DNA from: Agrococcus sp. ProA11
GTDB taxonomy: Bacteria; Actinomycetota; Actinomycetes; Actinomycetales; Microbacteriaceae
Length of the DNA stretch: 64,000 nucleotides
Assembly (NCBI RefSeq): GCF_039880525.1
Contig: NZ_CP156989.1
Location: 2,232,001-2,296,000 of the forward strand
Reading direction: 5' to 3'
Position 1 is the stretch's first letter; each line of letters starts with the position of its first letter. The notes beneath the pieces were generated by a model. It did not search any database. It saw only the letters and a program-made list of their open reading frames with translations, and was not told the origin of the DNA. Shown one piece after another: positions 43,853-55,237 of the stretch. Made by a program: the position numbers and the translations under genes.

Positions 43853-45184
43853 CTAGCGGATGAGCCCTTCGTAGTGGCGCTGCTGCAGCTGCGCGTCGAT
43901 CTGCCGGACGGTCTCGAGGCCGACGCCCACGATGATCAGGATCGAGGCGCCGCCGAACGGGAAGTTCTGGTTCGCCCCCACCGTCGACAGGGCGATCAGC
44001 GGGATGAGCGCGACGATGCCGAGGTACAGCGAGCCGGGGAGGGTGATGCGCGTGAGCACGTAGTCGAGGTACTCCGCTGTCGGGCGACCGGCTCGGATGC
44101 CCGGGATGAAGCCGCCGTACTTCTTCATGTTGTCCGCGACCTCTTCGGGGTTGAAGGTGATCGCGACGTAGAAGTAGGTGAAGCCGACCGTGAGGAAGAA
44201 GAACACCAGCATGTACAGCGGTGCGTCGCCGGACGTGAGGTTGGCCTGCACCCACAGCACCCACTCGGGCGGAGCGGAGCCGTCCTGCGGCGTCAGGAAC
44301 TGCGCGATGAGCATCGGCAGGTAGAGCAGCGACGACGCGAAGATCACCGGGATCACGCCGGCCATGTTGACCTTGATGGGGATGTACGTCGACTGGCCGC
44401 CGTACATGCGCCTGCCGACCATGCGCTTGGCGTACTGCACGGGGATGCGGCGCTGCGACTGCTCGACGAACACGACCGCGGCCATGATGAACAGGCCGAC
44501 GACCAGCACCATGATGAAGGTGCTGACGCCCTGCGTCTGGAAGATCTGGCCGAGCGCGGTCGGGAAGGTCGCCGCGATCGACGTGAAGATGAGCAGCGAC
44601 ATGCCGTTGCCGATGCCGCGCTCGGTGATGAGCTCGCCGAACCACATGATGAGGCCGGTGCCCGCGGTCATGGTGAAGATCATGAGCGTGATCGACCACC
44701 ACGAGTCGTTCGTCAGCAGGTTCTGGCACTGCGGCAGCGCCGGGCCACCGGTCTGCGAGAACAGCGCGCCCTGGCGCGCGACGGTGATGAGCGTCGTCGA
44801 CTGCAGCACGGCCAGCGCGATCGTCATGTAGCGCGTGTACTGCGTCAGCTTCGCCTGGCCCTGCTGCCCCTCCTTGTGGAGGGTCTCGAAGTGCGGGATG
44901 ACCACGCGCAGCAGCTGCGTGATGATCGACGCGGTGATGTAAGGCATGATGCCCAGCGCGAAGATGCTCAGCTGCAGCAGCGCACCGCCGGAGAACAGGT
45001 TGACCAGCTGGTACAGCCCGGTCGCCGTCTGGTTCGCTGCGATGCACTCCTGCACGTTGCCGTAGTCGACGAACGGTGCGGGGATGAACGACCCGAACCG
45101 GAACAGCGTCACGATGGCGAGCGTGAAGATGATCTTCCGACGCAGGTCTCGCGTCTTGAAGATTCGTGCGATGGCACTGAACAC
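43853..45184 (-). CDS. secY: Preprotein translocase subunit SecY
   Basis: A 443-residue protein with ten membrane segments forming the Sec channel. It starts FSAIARIFKTRDLRRKI after a GTG. The GTG at 45184 was chosen over a TTG at 45208 because GGAAGG lies at the right distance and family members begin here. A strong hairpin upstream separates it from rplO, so secY-adk-map may be partly independent of the spc operon. Confidence 0.96.
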   Translation of the reverse strand: MFSAIARIFKTRDLRRKIIFTLAIVTLFRFGSFIPAPFVDYGNVQECIAANQTATGLYQLVNLFSGGALLQLSIFALGIMPYITASIITQLLRVVIPHFETLHKEGQQGQAKLTQYTRYMTIALAVLQSTTLITVARQGALFSQTGGPALPQCQNLLTNDSWWSITLMIFTMTAGTGLIMWFGELITERGIGNGMSLLIFTSIAATFPTALGQIFQTQGVSTFIMVLVVGLFIMAAVVFVEQSQRRIPVQYAKRMVGRRMYGGQSTYIPIKVNMAGVIPVIFASSLLYLPMLIAQFLTPQDGSAPPEWVLWVQANLTSGDAPLYMLVFFFLTVGFTYFYVAITFNPEEVADNMKKYGGFIPGIRAGRPTAEYLDYVLTRITLPGSLYLGIVALIPLIALSTVGANQNFPFGGASILIIVGVGLETVRQIDAQLQQRHYEGLIR

Positions 45185-45210
45185 GTGCAGCCTTCCAGAG
45201 AATGGCAATC

Positions 45211-45236
45211 GGGGCGGTCCGCGAACGGACCGCCCC
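45211..45236 (-). terminator. Terminator/attenuator between rplO and secY
   Basis: A perfect 11-bp stem (GGGGCGGTCCG) with a CGAA loop, nine bases past the rplO stop. Confidence 0.72.
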
Positions 45237-45245
45237 TCAGCCTAC

Positions 45246-45710
45246 TTACTTGACCGAACCGCCTGCGGCCACGATCTTCTGCTCAGCAGCGGCCGACACC
45301 TTGTCGACGGCGACCGTGAGCGCGACCGTGAGCTCGCCGCCGGCGAGCACCTTGACGAGCTGGTTCTTGCGAACCGCGCCCTTGGCGACCAGCTCCGCGA
45401 CGGTGACCTCGCCGCCGTTCGGGAACAGCGACTGCAGCTGCCCGACGTTGACGACCTGGTACTCGGTGCGGAACGGGTTCTTGAACCCGCGCAGCTTGGG
45501 CGTGCGCATGACGCTCGTGAGCTGTCCACCCTCGAAACCGGGGCGGACCTGGTAGCGGGCCTTCGAGCCCTTCGTGCCTCGACCGGCCGTCTTGCCCTTC
45601 GATGCCTCACCGCGACCGACGCGCGTGCGGGCGGTCTTCGCGCCCGGCGCGGGCCGGAGGTGGTGCACCTTGAGCGACGGGAGGTCGGTCGACTCGTTCT
45701 TGTCAGTCAT
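45246..45710 (-). CDS. rplO: 50S ribosomal protein L15
   Basis: A 154-residue L15 beginning with [23 protein letters not shown] and containing GFEGGQ. It binds 23S rRNA late in assembly. It overlaps rpmD by eight bases. Confidence 0.97.
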   Translation of the reverse strand: MTDKNESTDLPSLKVHHLRPAPGAKTARTRVGRGEASKGKTAGRGTKGSKARYQVRPGFEGGQLTSVMRTPKLRGFKNPFRTEYQVVNVGQLQSLFPNGGEVTVAELVAKGAVRKNQLVKVLAGGELTVALTVAVDKVSAAAEQKIVAAGGSVK

Positions 45711-45891
45711 TCTGGATCTCCTCGACCTTGACGAGGTGCCGAACCGTGTTGACGTAGCCGCGGTTCTGCTGGTTGTCCTCGCGCTCGACCGTCTGGCCGA
45801 TGCGCTTGAGTCCCAGCGACCGCAGCGTGTCGCGCTGGTTCTGCTTCTCGCTGATCACGGACTTCGTCTGCGTGATCTTCAGCTTGCTCAC
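45703..45891 (-). CDS. rpmD: 50S ribosomal protein L30
   Basis: A 62-residue L30: [31 protein letters not shown] is diagnostic. It starts with GTG overlapping the rpsE stop (GTGA) and ends inside the rplO start. Confidence 0.96.
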   Translation of the reverse strand: MSKLKITQTKSVISEKQNQRDTLRSLGLKRIGQTVEREDNQQNRGYVNTVRHLVKVEEIQND

Positions 45892-46613
45892 TTGGATGCC
45901 GCCTTCGCGATCTCGGCCTCGTGCTTCGTGTGCTCCGCCTCGGCACGGAGCAGGCGCTCCGGCACGACACGGTCCACGTCGAGACCACGACGGGCGGCGA
46001 CGGCGCGCGGCTCTTCGAGCATGCGCAGCGCCTCCACCGTCGCGTGGACGATGTTGATGGAGTTGGACGAGCCGAGCGACTTGCTCAGCACGTCGTGGAT
46101 GCCAGCGCACTCGAGCACGGCACGCACCGGACCACCCGCGATGACGCCGGTACCGGCGGCAGCGGGGCGCAGGAGCACGACGCCGGCTGCGGCCTCGCCC
46201 TGCACCGGGTGCGGGATCGTCTTGGCGATGCGGGGGACGCGGAAGAAGTTCTTCTTCGCCTCCTCGACGCCCTTCGAGATGGCCGTCGGGACCTCACGGG
46301 CCTTGCCGTAGCCAACGCCGACCATGCCATCGCCGTCACCCACGACCACGAGGGCCGTGAAGCTGAAGCGGCGACCGCCCTTGACGACCTTCGAGACGCG
46401 GTTGATCGTCACGACGCGCTCGAGGAACTGGTTCTCCGTGCGGTCGTCGCGTCGACCGCGCTCGTTGCGCGTGCCGCGGTCGCGGCTGCCGCGACGCTGC
46501 TCGCGGGGCTCGTCGCGGTGGTCGGCCGACTGGCCGGCCTCGGCCGCGGGAGCGCCTGCAGCAGCCTGCTGCGTGGTGTCCGTCACCTGCGTGTCCTTGT
46601 TCTCTTCGCTCAC
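45888..46613 (-). CDS. rpsE: 30S ribosomal protein S5
   Basis: A 241-residue S5. The S5 double-stranded RNA-binding domain starts near residue 70 ([21 protein letters not shown]). The first 65 residues are an extra disordered Arg/Asp/Glu/Ala-rich extension. Overlaps rplR by four bases. Confidence 0.97.
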   Translation of the reverse strand: MSEENKDTQVTDTTQQAAAGAPAAEAGQSADHRDEPREQRRGSRDRGTRNERGRRDDRTENQFLERVVTINRVSKVVKGGRRFSFTALVVVGDGDGMVGVGYGKAREVPTAISKGVEEAKKNFFRVPRIAKTIPHPVQGEAAAGVVLLRPAAAGTGVIAGGPVRAVLECAGIHDVLSKSLGSSNSINIVHATVEALRMLEEPRAVAARRGLDVDRVVPERLLRAEAEHTKHEAEIAKAASK

Positions 46614-46981
46614 AGTCCCAGCCCTGCCTCTCGTGCGCCGTCGGCGATCGCGGCGACGCGACCGGCGTAGCGGTTGCCGCCGCGGTCGAAGACGACCGAC
46701 TCGACGCCTGCTGCCTTCGCGCGCTCTGCGATCAGCTCGCCGACGCGCGTGGCCTTGGCCGTCTTGTCGCCGTCGAGCGCACGGAGGTCAGCCTCCATGG
46801 TCGACGCCGATGCGACGGTGATGCCCTGCGAGTCGTCGACGATCTGCACGAAGACGTGGCGTGCCGAGCGGGTGACGACCATGCGCGGCACCAGAGCGGT
46901 GCCGACGACCTTCTTGCGGAGGCGTGCGTGACGACGGCCGCGGGCAGCCGACTTGCTCTTGCCTCGGGTACCGATGCCCAT
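46610..46981 (-). CDS. rplR: 50S ribosomal protein L18
   Basis: A 123-residue L18 ([35 protein letters not shown]) that anchors 5S rRNA. Its ATG overlaps the rplF stop by one base. Confidence 0.97.
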   Translation of the reverse strand: MGIGTRGKSKSAARGRRHARLRKKVVGTALVPRMVVTRSARHVFVQIVDDSQGITVASASTMEADLRALDGDKTAKATRVGELIAERAKAAGVESVVFDRGGNRYAGRVAAIADGAREAGLGL

Positions 46982-47517
46982 CACTTACCAGCCTTTCCAG
47001 CCTTGCGGCGGATCTGCTCGCCTGCGTAGCGCACACCCTTGCCCTTGTAGGGCTCGGGCTTGCGCAGCTTGCGGAGATTCGCGGCCACTTCGCCGACAGC
47101 CTGCTTCGAGATGCCGGTGACGGTGACCTTGTTGTTGCCCTCGACCGTGAACGAGATGCCAGCGGGCGGCTCGATGTTGATCGGGTGCGAGTAGCCGAGC
47201 GCGAACTCGAGGCCCGTGCCCTTCGCCTGCACGCGGTAGCCGGTGCCGACGACCTCGAGCGACTTCGAGTAGCCCTCGGTCACGCCGACGATGTCGTTGG
47301 CGATCAGGGTGCGGGTGAGGCCGTGGAGCGAACGCGACTCGCGCTCGTCATCGGGCCGGGTGACCTGCACCTGGCCGTCGGCGATCTCGACCTCGATCGG
47401 CGATGCGATGCGGGTCGTGAGCTCGCCCTTGGGGCCCTTGACGGTGACGACGTCGTCGTTCACCGAGATGTCGACTCCCGAGGGGATGTCGATGGGGAGA
47501 CGTCCGATTCGTGACAT
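46981..47517 (-). CDS. rplF: 50S ribosomal protein L6
   Basis: A 178-residue L6 beginning [14 protein letters not shown], with the two L6 repeats and the C-terminal [13 protein letters not shown] motif. Confidence 0.97.
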   Translation of the reverse strand: MSRIGRLPIDIPSGVDISVNDDVVTVKGPKGELTTRIASPIEVEIADGQVQVTRPDDERESRSLHGLTRTLIANDIVGVTEGYSKSLEVVGTGYRVQAKGTGLEFALGYSHPINIEPPAGISFTVEGNNKVTVTGISKQAVGEVAANLRKLRKPEPYKGKGVRYAGEQIRRKAGKAGK

Positions 47518-47523
47518 GTCAGA

Positions 47524-47922
47524 TCACCACACGTAAGCGAGGACTTCCCCGCCCACGCCCTTCTGCTCGGCCTCACGGTCGGTGAGGAGCCCGGAGCTCG
47601 TGGACAGGATGGCAACGCCGAGGCCGCCGTGCACCTGGGGGATCTCCGTCGATCGCGCGTAGACGCGCAGACCGGGCTTGGAGACCCGCTTCAGGCCGGC
47701 GAGCGCGCGCTCGCGGTTCGGGCCGTACTTGAGGCTCAGCGTCAGCGACTTGCCGACGCGTGCGTCCTCGACCTTCCAGCTCGAGATGAAGCCTTCACGC
47801 TCGAGGATCTCAGCGATGTTGGCCTTCAGGTTCGACGACGGCAGCGTGACCTCGTCGTGCATCGCCGTGTTGGCGTTGCGCAGACGCGTCAGCATGTCGG
47901 CGACCGGGTCGGTCATCGTCAT
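47524..47922 (-). CDS. rpsH: 30S ribosomal protein S8
   Basis: A 132-residue S8 ([14 protein letters not shown] start; [26 protein letters not shown] end). The rpsN gene usually found just before it is absent; only 83 bases separate it from rplE. Confidence 0.97.
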   Translation of the reverse strand: MTMTDPVADMLTRLRNANTAMHDEVTLPSSNLKANIAEILEREGFISSWKVEDARVGKSLTLSLKYGPNRERALAGLKRVSKPGLRVYARSTEIPQVHGGLGVAILSTSSGLLTDREAEQKGVGGEVLAYVW

Positions 47923-48005
47923 GGGTGTTTCTCCATTCTGGTTTCGCTGCCCGTTCCACGGACAGCGACCTTGAAGTCAGCTCGGCGCCGACGGCGCCGA
48001 TGGGG

Positions 48006-48581
48006 TCAGGACTCGTTCGACTCGCTCTTGAACGGGAAGCCGAGCGCCTTCAGCAGCGCGCGACCCTCGTCATCCGACTTCGCCGTCGTGACGACGGTGA
48101 TGTCGAAGCCGCGGACGCGGTCGATCTTGTCCTGGTCGATCTCGTGGAACACGGACTGCTCCGCGAGGCCGAACGTGTAGTTGCCATTGCCGTCGAACTG
48201 CTGCGGGCTGAGCCCGCGGAAGTCGCGGATGCGCGGGAGCGCGAGCGTCAGCAGACGGTCGAGGAACTCCCACATGCGGTCGCCACGCAGCGTGACGTGG
48301 GCGCCGATCGGCATGCCGTCACGCAGCTTGAACTGCGCGATCGACTTCTTGGCGGCGGTGACCTTCGGCTTCTGGCCGGTGATCTGCGTGAGGTCGCGGA
48401 TGGCCCCATCGATCACCTTCGAGTCGCGCGCGGCCTCGCCGACGCCCGTGTTGACGACGATCTTGGTCAAGCCAGGCACCTGCATGACGTTGGTGAAGCC
48501 GAACTCCTCCTGGAGCTGCTTCACGATCGTCTCGCGGTACTGCTGCTTGAGCCTGGGCAGGCGCACAGCGGTGTCAGTCAT
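48006..48581 (-). CDS. rplE: 50S ribosomal protein L5
   Basis: A 191-residue L5. Motifs [20 protein letters not shown] and [26 protein letters not shown] are typical. It binds 5S rRNA and P-site tRNA. It overlaps rplX by eight bases. Confidence 0.97.
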   Translation of the reverse strand: MTDTAVRLPRLKQQYRETIVKQLQEEFGFTNVMQVPGLTKIVVNTGVGEAARDSKVIDGAIRDLTQITGQKPKVTAAKKSIAQFKLRDGMPIGAHVTLRGDRMWEFLDRLLTLALPRIRDFRGLSPQQFDGNGNYTFGLAEQSVFHEIDQDKIDRVRGFDITVVTTAKSDDEGRALLKALGFPFKSESNES

Positions 48582-48945
48582 TGCTCTTGATCTCCTTGCC
48601 CGACTTCGTCGCGACGCGGACCTTCTGCGGGATCGAGACGCCGTTCTTCTCGACGTTCTTGACCTCGGCGCGGACGCGCGTCGGCTTCTTCGTCTCGGGG
48701 TCGACGAGCGCGACGTTCGACACGTGGATCGGGGCCTCGTGGGTCTCGATGCCACCCGTGCGGGTGCCGCGGTTGGTCTGGCCGACCTTGATGTGCTTGG
48801 TGACGAGGTTGATGCCCTCGACGATCACTCGGTCCTGCTCGATGAGGACCTCGAGGACGCGACCGGTCTTGCCACGGTCACCGCCGCGCGCCTCGCGCGC
48901 TCCGGCGATGACCTGCACGAGGTCGCCCTTCTTGATGCTGGCCAT
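48574..48945 (-). CDS. rplX: 50S ribosomal protein L24
   Basis: A 123-residue L24 with the KOW motif near the N-terminus ([25 protein letters not shown]). Confidence 0.96.
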   Translation of the reverse strand: MASIKKGDLVQVIAGAREARGGDRGKTGRVLEVLIEQDRVIVEGINLVTKHIKVGQTNRGTRTGGIETHEAPIHVSNVALVDPETKKPTRVRAEVKNVEKNGVSIPQKVRVATKSGKEIKSND

Positions 48946-48948
48946 GGG

Positions 48949-49317
48949 TCAGATCACCTCCGGTGCGAGCGACACGATCTTCATGAAGCGCTTGTCGCGG
49001 AGCTCGCGACCGACGGGTCCGAAGATGCGAGTGCCGCGGGGGTCGCCATCCGTCTTCAGGATGACGGCTGCGTTCTCGTCGAACTTGATGTACGAGCCAT
49101 CGGTGCGACGCGTCGACTTCACGGTGCGGACGACGACGGCCTTGACCACGTCGCCCTTCTTGACGTTGCCGCCGGGGATGGCATCCTTGACCGTGGCCAC
49201 GATGGTGTCACCGAGGCCGGCGTAGCGACGGCCGGAGCCGCCGAGCACGCGAATGGTCAGGAGCTCCTTGGCGCCGGTGTTGTCGGCAACCTTGATGCGA
49301 GATTCCTGCTGAATCAT
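48949..49317 (-). CDS. rplN: 50S ribosomal protein L14
   Basis: A 122-residue L14 starting with [26 protein letters not shown], lying near the IF2/elongation-factor binding side of the 50S subunit. It precedes rplX by three bases. Confidence 0.97.
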   Translation of the reverse strand: MIQQESRIKVADNTGAKELLTIRVLGGSGRRYAGLGDTIVATVKDAIPGGNVKKGDVVKAVVVRTVKSTRRTDGSYIKFDENAAVILKTDGDPRGTRIFGPVGRELRDKRFMKIVSLAPEVI

Positions 49318-49345
49318 TTGTCTTGATCTCCTTCGAGGCCGAGGC

Positions 49346-49633
49346 CTACTTGGCCTTCTCGAGGATCTCGACGACGCGCCACCGCTTGGTGGCGGACGTC
49401 GGACGGGTCTCTGCGATCAGGACGCGGTCGCCGATGCCGGCGGCGTTCTGCTCATCGTGCGCCTTCACCTTCGAGGACTTGCGCAGCACCTTGCCGTACA
49501 GCGGGTGCTTCACGCGGTCCTCGACCTCGACGACGACGGTCTTGTCCATCTTGTCGGAGGTGACGAAGCCGATGCGCGACTTGCGGTAGCCGCGCTGGAC
49601 GCTCTCGTCCCCCTGCTGCTCGGTGGTAGCCAT
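49346..49633 (-). CDS. rpsQ: 30S ribosomal protein S17
   Basis: A 95-residue S17 with a short actinobacterial N-terminal extension before [21 protein letters not shown]. One-base overlap with rpmC. Confidence 0.97.
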   Translation of the reverse strand: MATTEQQGDESVQRGYRKSRIGFVTSDKMDKTVVVEVEDRVKHPLYGKVLRKSSKVKAHDEQNAAGIGDRVLIAETRPTSATKRWRVVEILEKAK

Positions 49634-49950
49634 CAGTTGTCCTCAGCCTTCTGGTCATTCTCAGAAGCCTGGGCCTCGTCGGCCTTCTTCGACTTCTTCT
49701 TGTCCGCAGGCTTCTCGACGGGCGCCGGGGAGGCGCTGATGCCGAGCTCGCGCTCACGGATCACGGTGTACAGCCGCGCGATGTCGCGCTTCACAGCCCG
49801 GAGGCGGCCGTGCGAATCCAGCTGGCCGGTGGCCGACTGGAAGCGCAGGTTGAACAGCTCTTCCTTGGCCCGCTTCAGCTCGACGACGAGTCGTTCGTCA
49901 TCGAGGGTGGCGAGCTCGGCGGGCATGAGCTCCTTGGAACCGATCGCCAT
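49633..49950 (-). CDS. rpmC: 50S ribosomal protein L29
   Basis: A 105-residue L29. The two-helix core occupies residues 1-70 ([20 protein letters not shown]); the last 35 are a Lys/Glu/Asp-rich extension. It overlaps rpsQ and rplP by one base each. Confidence 0.96.
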   Translation of the reverse strand: MAIGSKELMPAELATLDDERLVVELKRAKEELFNLRFQSATGQLDSHGRLRAVKRDIARLYTVIRERELGISASPAPVEKPADKKKSKKADEAQASENDQKAEDN

Positions 49951-50369
49951 TATGCGTCAGCCTCCTCGCGCTTGATGATGCGTGCCTTGAGCGGCAGCTT
50001 GTGAATGGCTCGCGTCATCGCCTCACGCGCGAGCTCCTCTTCGACACCGGCGACCTCGAACAGGACGCGGCCCGGCTTGACGTTCGCGACCCACCACTCG
50101 GGCGAGCCCTTGCCGGAACCCATGCGGGTCTCGGCAGGCTTCTTCGTCAGCGGACGGTCGGGGTAGATGTTGATCCACACCTTGCCGCCACGCTTGATGT
50201 GACGCGTCATGGCGATACGTGCGGCCTCGATCTGGCGGTTCGTGACATACGCAGGCGTCAGGGCCTGGATGCCGTAGTCACCGAAGGACACTGCCGTGCC
50301 GCCGGTGGCCTGGCCACGACGCTTCGGGTGGTGCTGCTTGCGGTGCTTGACTCGACGGGGAATAAGCAT
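49950..50369 (-). CDS. rplP: 50S ribosomal protein L16
   Basis: A 139-residue L16 ([20 protein letters not shown], then [16 protein letters not shown]). It shapes the A site of the peptidyl transferase centre. Confidence 0.97.
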   Translation of the reverse strand: MLIPRRVKHRKQHHPKRRGQATGGTAVSFGDYGIQALTPAYVTNRQIEAARIAMTRHIKRGGKVWINIYPDRPLTKKPAETRMGSGKGSPEWWVANVKPGRVLFEVAGVEEELAREAMTRAIHKLPLKARIIKREEADA

Positions 50370-51112
50370 TACTTCGCCTCTGCTCCTGCTGCAGCCGGAG
50401 CTGCGTCACGACGGGGTCCACGACGCTCGCGCTGCGGCGACTTCTGGTTCGCCTGCTCGCGGGCGAGCTCGCGGTTGGTGAGCTCACCGTTGTAGATCCA
50501 GACCTTCACGCCGATGCGACCGAAGGTCGTCTTGGCCTCGTAGAAGCCGTAGTCGATGTTCGAGCGGAGCGTGTGCAGGGGCACGCGGCCCTCGCGGTAC
50601 TGCTCGCTGCGGCTCATCTCGGCGCCGCCGAGGCGGCCGGAGACCTTGATCTTGACGCCCTTGGCGCCGGCGCGCTGCGCCGACTGCAGGCCCTTGCGCA
50701 TCGCGCGGCGGAATGCCACACGAGCGCTGAGCTGCTCGGCGATGCCCTGCGCGACGAGCTGCGCCGAGCCCTCGGGGTTCTTGACCTCGAGGATGTTCAG
50801 CTGGATCTGCTTGCCGGTGAGCTTCTCGAGGTCGGCGCGGATGCGCTCTGCCTCGGCGCCGCGGCGACCGATCACGATGCCCGGGCGGGCGGTGTGGATG
50901 TCGACGCGGACGCGGTCCTTGGTGCGCTCGATCTCGATGCGGGCGACGCCGGCGCGGTCGAGGCTGGTCGTCAGCATCTTGCGGATGCGGATGTCCTCAG
51001 CCACGTAGTCGGCGTAGCGCTGGCCCGGCTTCGTCGACTCGGCGAACCAACGCGACACGTGGTCGGTGGTGATGCCGAGGCGGAAGCCGTACGGGTTGAC
51101 CTTCTGTCCCAT
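50369..51112 (-). CDS. rpsC: 30S ribosomal protein S3
   Basis: A 247-residue S3 with an N-terminal KH domain ([23 protein letters not shown]) and a basic Arg/Ala-rich tail of about 25 residues. Confidence 0.97.
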   Translation of the reverse strand: MGQKVNPYGFRLGITTDHVSRWFAESTKPGQRYADYVAEDIRIRKMLTTSLDRAGVARIEIERTKDRVRVDIHTARPGIVIGRRGAEAERIRADLEKLTGKQIQLNILEVKNPEGSAQLVAQGIAEQLSARVAFRRAMRKGLQSAQRAGAKGVKIKVSGRLGGAEMSRSEQYREGRVPLHTLRSNIDYGFYEAKTTFGRIGVKVWIYNGELTNRELAREQANQKSPQRERRGPRRDAAPAAAGAEAK

Positions 51113-51480
51113 TACTTCTCGTCCTCCGTGGTCGGCGTCGCGAGCACGACGGTGATGTGGCTCGTCCGCTTGTTGATGCGGAATGCGCGACCCTGTGCAC
51201 GCGGGCGGAATCGCTTGAGCGTGGTGCCCTCATCGACGAAGACGCGGGACACGTACAGGTCCTGCTCGTCGAGGAACTCGTTCGCAGCGTCAGCCTTGAC
51301 CCGAGCGTTGGCCACCGCCGAGGCGACGAGCTTGTACACGGGCTCCGAGGCGCCCTGCGGGGCGAACTTCAGGATCGCGAGGGCCTCTTCGGCCTGCTTG
51401 CCGCGGATCATGTCGACGACGCGGCGGGCCTTCTGAGGGGTCACGCGGATGTGACGAACGCGAGCGATCGACTCAACCAT
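51112..51480 (-). CDS. rplV: 50S ribosomal protein L22
   Basis: A 122-residue L22 ([21 protein letters not shown]). The beta-hairpin ([23 protein letters not shown]) lines the exit tunnel. Confidence 0.97.
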   Translation of the reverse strand: MVESIARVRHIRVTPQKARRVVDMIRGKQAEEALAILKFAPQGASEPVYKLVASAVANARVKADAANEFLDEQDLYVSRVFVDEGTTLKRFRPRAQGRAFRINKRTSHITVVLATPTTEDEK

Positions 51481-51507
51481 TGCCTTCTCCTTCTTCCGTC
51501 ACCGCGC

Positions 51508-51789
51508 TTAGCGGCGACGGCCCTTCTTGTCGTCCTTCACGTGTCCACGGAAGGTGCGGGTGGGCGCGAACTCGCCCAGCTTGTGACCGACCATCGTCTC
51601 AGTGACGAAGACCGGGATGTGCTTGCGACCGTCGTGAACGGCGATCGTGTGGCCAAGCATGGCCGGGACGATCATCGAACGGCGCGACCACGTCTTGATG
51701 ACGTTCTTGCTCTTGGCCTCGTTCTGCCGAACCACCTTGGTGAGGAGGTGGTCGTCGACGAACGGACCCTTCTTGAGGCTGCGGGGCAT
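51508..51789 (-). CDS. rpsS: 30S ribosomal protein S19
   Basis: A 93-residue S19: [18 protein letters not shown] start, [20 protein letters not shown] end. It contacts S13 in the 30S head. Confidence 0.97.
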   Translation of the reverse strand: MPRSLKKGPFVDDHLLTKVVRQNEAKSKNVIKTWSRRSMIVPAMLGHTIAVHDGRKHIPVFVTETMVGHKLGEFAPTRTFRGHVKDDKKGRRR

Positions 51790-51801
51790 CGGACTCTCCT
51801 A

Positions 51802-52641
<840 letters not shown>

Positions 52642-52660
52642 GTTCTCGTTCCTTCAGTCC

Positions 52661-52960
52661 TCAGCCGACAGCCGTGAAGATGTCGATCGAACCGGACTTC
52701 AGCTTCACGATGGCGCGCTTGGTGTCCTTGCGCTTGCCAGTGCCGAAGCGGGTGCGGCGCGTCTTGCCGACGCGATTGAGGGTGTTGACGCGCTCCACCT
52801 TGACGCCGAAGATCTTCTCGATCGCGAGCTTGATCTCGGTCTTCGAGGCGCGGGGATCGACCTCGAAGGTGTAGCTGCCCATGTCGATGAGCGCGTAGCT
52901 CTTCTCCGACACGATCGGTCGGATGATGACGTCGCGCGGGTCCTTGTTGTAGCCGCTCAT
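52661..52960 (-). CDS. rplW: 50S ribosomal protein L23
   Basis: A 99-residue L23 ([17 protein letters not shown]) at the exit of the tunnel where trigger factor and SRP dock. One-base overlap with rplD. Confidence 0.97.
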   Translation of the reverse strand: MSGYNKDPRDVIIRPIVSEKSYALIDMGSYTFEVDPRASKTEIKLAIEKIFGVKVERVNTLNRVGKTRRTRFGTGKRKDTKRAIVKLKSGSIDIFTAVG

Positions 52961-53928
52961 CAGTTGTCCTTCTCTGCCTTGTCGGCCTTCGCGGCCTTGC
53001 CGGCCTCGACGAAGCCTGCGGCCTCAGCGGCCTCGGCGTCGCGGAACCACACCTCGGCCTCGGTCTGCGCGTACCAGCGGCCCTCGGGGCGGTGGTACTT
53101 CTTCGAGCTGGCGTTGCCCTTGATCTCGAAGCCCTCGGGAGCCGAGCCGTCCTCGAGCGGGGCGTGCGAGCCCGGTCCGAAGTCGGCAGCGGCAGCGGCC
53201 GGTGCCTCGTCGGCGGTCTCAGCCGGCGCAGCGGCAGGCTGCTCGGTCTTGGCGGCCTTCGCGGCACCCTTGGGGGCTGCGGCGGCGACCTCGACCGACG
53301 ACCCGGTCTTCGCGGCGACGAACGCCTCGAAGGCGGTCGTCGAGAAGACGATGTCGTCGCTCACGAGCACGTCGTAGGCGTTGAGCTGGTCCCAGGGGAG
53401 CACGTGGACCTCTGCGAGGTTGCGCACCGACAGGAACGCGGTCTCCTCGGAGCGGTCCAGCACCAGCAGCACGTTCTTCACGACGCCGAGCGCCGCGAAG
53501 GTGTCGACGGCCGTGCGGGTGCTGGGCGCCTCGGACGAGAACGCCGAGATCACGTGCAGGTGGCCACCGCGTGCGCGGTCCGAGAGTGCGCCGAGGAGTG
53601 CTGCGGCGATCATCTTCTTGGGGGTGCGCTGCGAGTAGTCGCGCGGCGTCGGGCCGTGGACGATGCCACCGCCGCGGTGCTGCGGCATCCGGATCGAGCC
53701 CTGACGGGCGCGGCCCGTGCCCTTCTGCTTGAACGGCTTCGCACCGGAGCCGGAGACCTCGCCGCGACCCTTGGTCGAGTGCGTGCCCTGGCGTGCGGCA
53801 GCGAGCTGCGCGACGACCACCTGGTGGATCAGCGGAACGTTCGTCTGGACGTCGAAGATGCTCGCGGGCAGCTCGACCGAGCCTGCCTGCTCGCCCTTGG
53901 CGTCGACGATGGCGACCTGTGCAGTCAT
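52960..53928 (-). CDS. rplD: 50S ribosomal protein L4 with C-terminal sunset domain
   Basis: A 322-residue protein, about 100 longer than a usual L4. Residues 1-215 are a normal L4, including the tunnel loop ([25 protein letters not shown] region). An Ala/Pro/Glu-rich linker follows, then about 265-305 a domain with [21 protein letters not shown] and [18 protein letters not shown], the pattern of the actinobacterial sunset domain (G-x-x-IKGN...YH-P-G-WY...T-AE-WF...AEAAGFR). Sunset-domain L4 variants are known in actinobacteria; their purpose is not. Confidence 0.95.
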   Translation of the reverse strand: MTAQVAIVDAKGEQAGSVELPASIFDVQTNVPLIHQVVVAQLAAARQGTHSTKGRGEVSGSGAKPFKQKGTGRARQGSIRMPQHRGGGIVHGPTPRDYSQRTPKKMIAAALLGALSDRARGGHLHVISAFSSEAPSTRTAVDTFAALGVVKNVLLVLDRSEETAFLSVRNLAEVHVLPWDQLNAYDVLVSDDIVFSTTAFEAFVAAKTGSSVEVAAAAPKGAAKAAKTEQPAAAPAETADEAPAAAAADFGPGSHAPLEDGSAPEGFEIKGNASSKKYHRPEGRWYAQTEAEVWFRDAEAAEAAGFVEAGKAAKADKAEKDN

Positions 53929-53930
53929 GC

Positions 53931-54581
53931 TCAGGCTCCCTTCACAGCGTTGCGGACGTACACGAGACGACCACGGGCGCCGGGAACGGCTCCCTTGACG
54001 AGCATGAGTCCCTGCTCGGCGTCGACGGCGTGGATCGTGAGGTTCAGCACCGACACGCGGTCCGTGCCCATGCGACCCGGCATGCGCTTGCCGCGGAAGA
54101 CGCGGCTGGGCGTGGCCGAGGCACCGATGGAGCCGGGCTTGCGGTGGTTGCGGTGGGCACCGTGCGATGCCGAGACGCCAGCGAAGTTGTGGCGCTTCAT
54201 GACACCGGCGAAGCCCTTGCCCTTGGAGGTGCCGACGACGTCGACCTTCTGACCGGCGGCGAACAGGTCGACTGCCAGCTCCTGGCCGAGCTCGTACTCA
54301 GCGGCGTTGTCGGTGCGCACCTCGGTGAGGTGGCGGCGCGGCGTGACGCCAGCGGCGTCGAAGTGACCGGCGGCAGGCTTGGTGACCTTGCGCGGGTCGA
54401 TCTGGCCGGCGGCGATCTGGATGGCTGCGTAGCCGTCCTTCTCGGGCGTGCGGATCTGCGTGACCACGTTCGGCGTGATCTCGAGCACCGTGACGGGGAC
54501 GAGCTTGTTCTGCTCATCCCACACCTGGGTCATCCCGAGCTTCTTGCCGAGCAGGCCGCGAGTCGTCGTGATCTTCGACAT
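53931..54581 (-). CDS. rplC: 50S ribosomal protein L3
   Basis: A 216-residue L3 ([59 protein letters not shown]). Two bases separate it from rplD. Confidence 0.98.
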   Translation of the reverse strand: MSKITTTRGLLGKKLGMTQVWDEQNKLVPVTVLEITPNVVTQIRTPEKDGYAAIQIAAGQIDPRKVTKPAAGHFDAAGVTPRRHLTEVRTDNAAEYELGQELAVDLFAAGQKVDVVGTSKGKGFAGVMKRHNFAGVSASHGAHRNHRKPGSIGASATPSRVFRGKRMPGRMGTDRVSVLNLTIHAVDAEQGLMLVKGAVPGARGRLVYVRNAVKGA

Positions 54582-54589
54582 GGCGTTCC

Positions 54590-54898
54590 TTAAAGCTTGA
54601 TCTCGATGTTGACGTCAGCGGGCAGGTCGAGGCGCATGAGCGAGTCGACTGCCTTCGGCGTCGGGTCGATGATGTCGATGAGTCGCTTGTGCGTGCGCTT
54701 CTCGAAGTGCTCGCGGCTGTCCTTGTACTTGTGAGGTGACCGGATCACCACGACCACGTTCTTCTCGGTCGGCAGCGGCACGGGGCCCACTACCGTCGCG
54801 CCCGCACGGGTCACGGTGTCGACGATCTTGCGCGCCGACGAGTCGATGACCTCGTGGTCGTACGACTTCAGTCGGATGCGGATCTTCTGTCCCGCCAT
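54590..54898 (-). CDS. rpsJ: 30S ribosomal protein S10
   Basis: A 102-residue S10 ([27 protein letters not shown]). First gene of the S10 cluster. It also serves as NusE in antitermination in other bacteria. Confidence 0.98.
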   Translation of the reverse strand: MAGQKIRIRLKSYDHEVIDSSARKIVDTVTRAGATVVGPVPLPTEKNVVVVIRSPHKYKDSREHFEKRTHKRLIDIIDPTPKAVDSLMRLDLPADVNIEIKL

Positions 54899-55196
54899 GG
54901 CTGACTCTCTTCCTGTCGACGCAGCTGTTCTGGGCTGCTCGCAACGCACTCTCGAGTGCACCGCTGTTCTTCTGTCAATGCCCGCAAGGGGCGCGCGCCG
55001 CTGTCGCGCACGGCAGTGCCATGCTCGACTTCGGCGAAGTTCCTGTTGGAGCTGCCCGCGGCCCAGGATCGAGATCGACCTGTGCACAGCCAGAGCAGTG
55101 AGCGACGTGAACCGTCGCGTTTGCAACCTCACGATTCTCGCACGGAAGCGGATGTCCGTGCAACCCGGGCGTGTCGCGCCGGTCATGCGCGGGACG
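54899..55196 (-). other. rpsJ leader and promoter region (no gene)
   Basis: About 300 bases without a credible gene on either strand. It carries the rpsJ promoter and, in the transcript, small hairpins such as GCACTC-TC-GAGTGC (54946-54959) and ACTTC-GCC-GAAGT near 55027-55040. The leader would be about 230 bases, long enough for autoregulation, but no known leader motif was recognised. Confidence 0.5.
55134..55163 (-). promoter_or_regulatory. rpsJ (S10 operon) promoter
   Basis: On the minus strand TTGCAC (55163-55158) and GAGAAT (55139-55134) with an 18-base spacer, the same -35 and spacing as before infA. Confidence 0.6.
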
Positions 55197-55226
55197 GCGG
55201 GGGCGGGACGCTCGCCCCGCCCCCGC
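55197..55226 (-). terminator. Terminator after the MT0933-type gene
   Basis: An 11-bp stem (GCGGGGGCGGG) with an 8-base loop, starting 12 bases past the stop codon of the gene at 55238-55456. Confidence 0.75.
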
Positions 55227-55237
55227 TCGCGCAGCTG

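Noticed and set aside
45185-45208. TTG start adding eight residues to SecY
   Set aside because: It lacks a ribosome binding site, whereas the GTG at 45184 has one and matches the usual SecY N-terminus.
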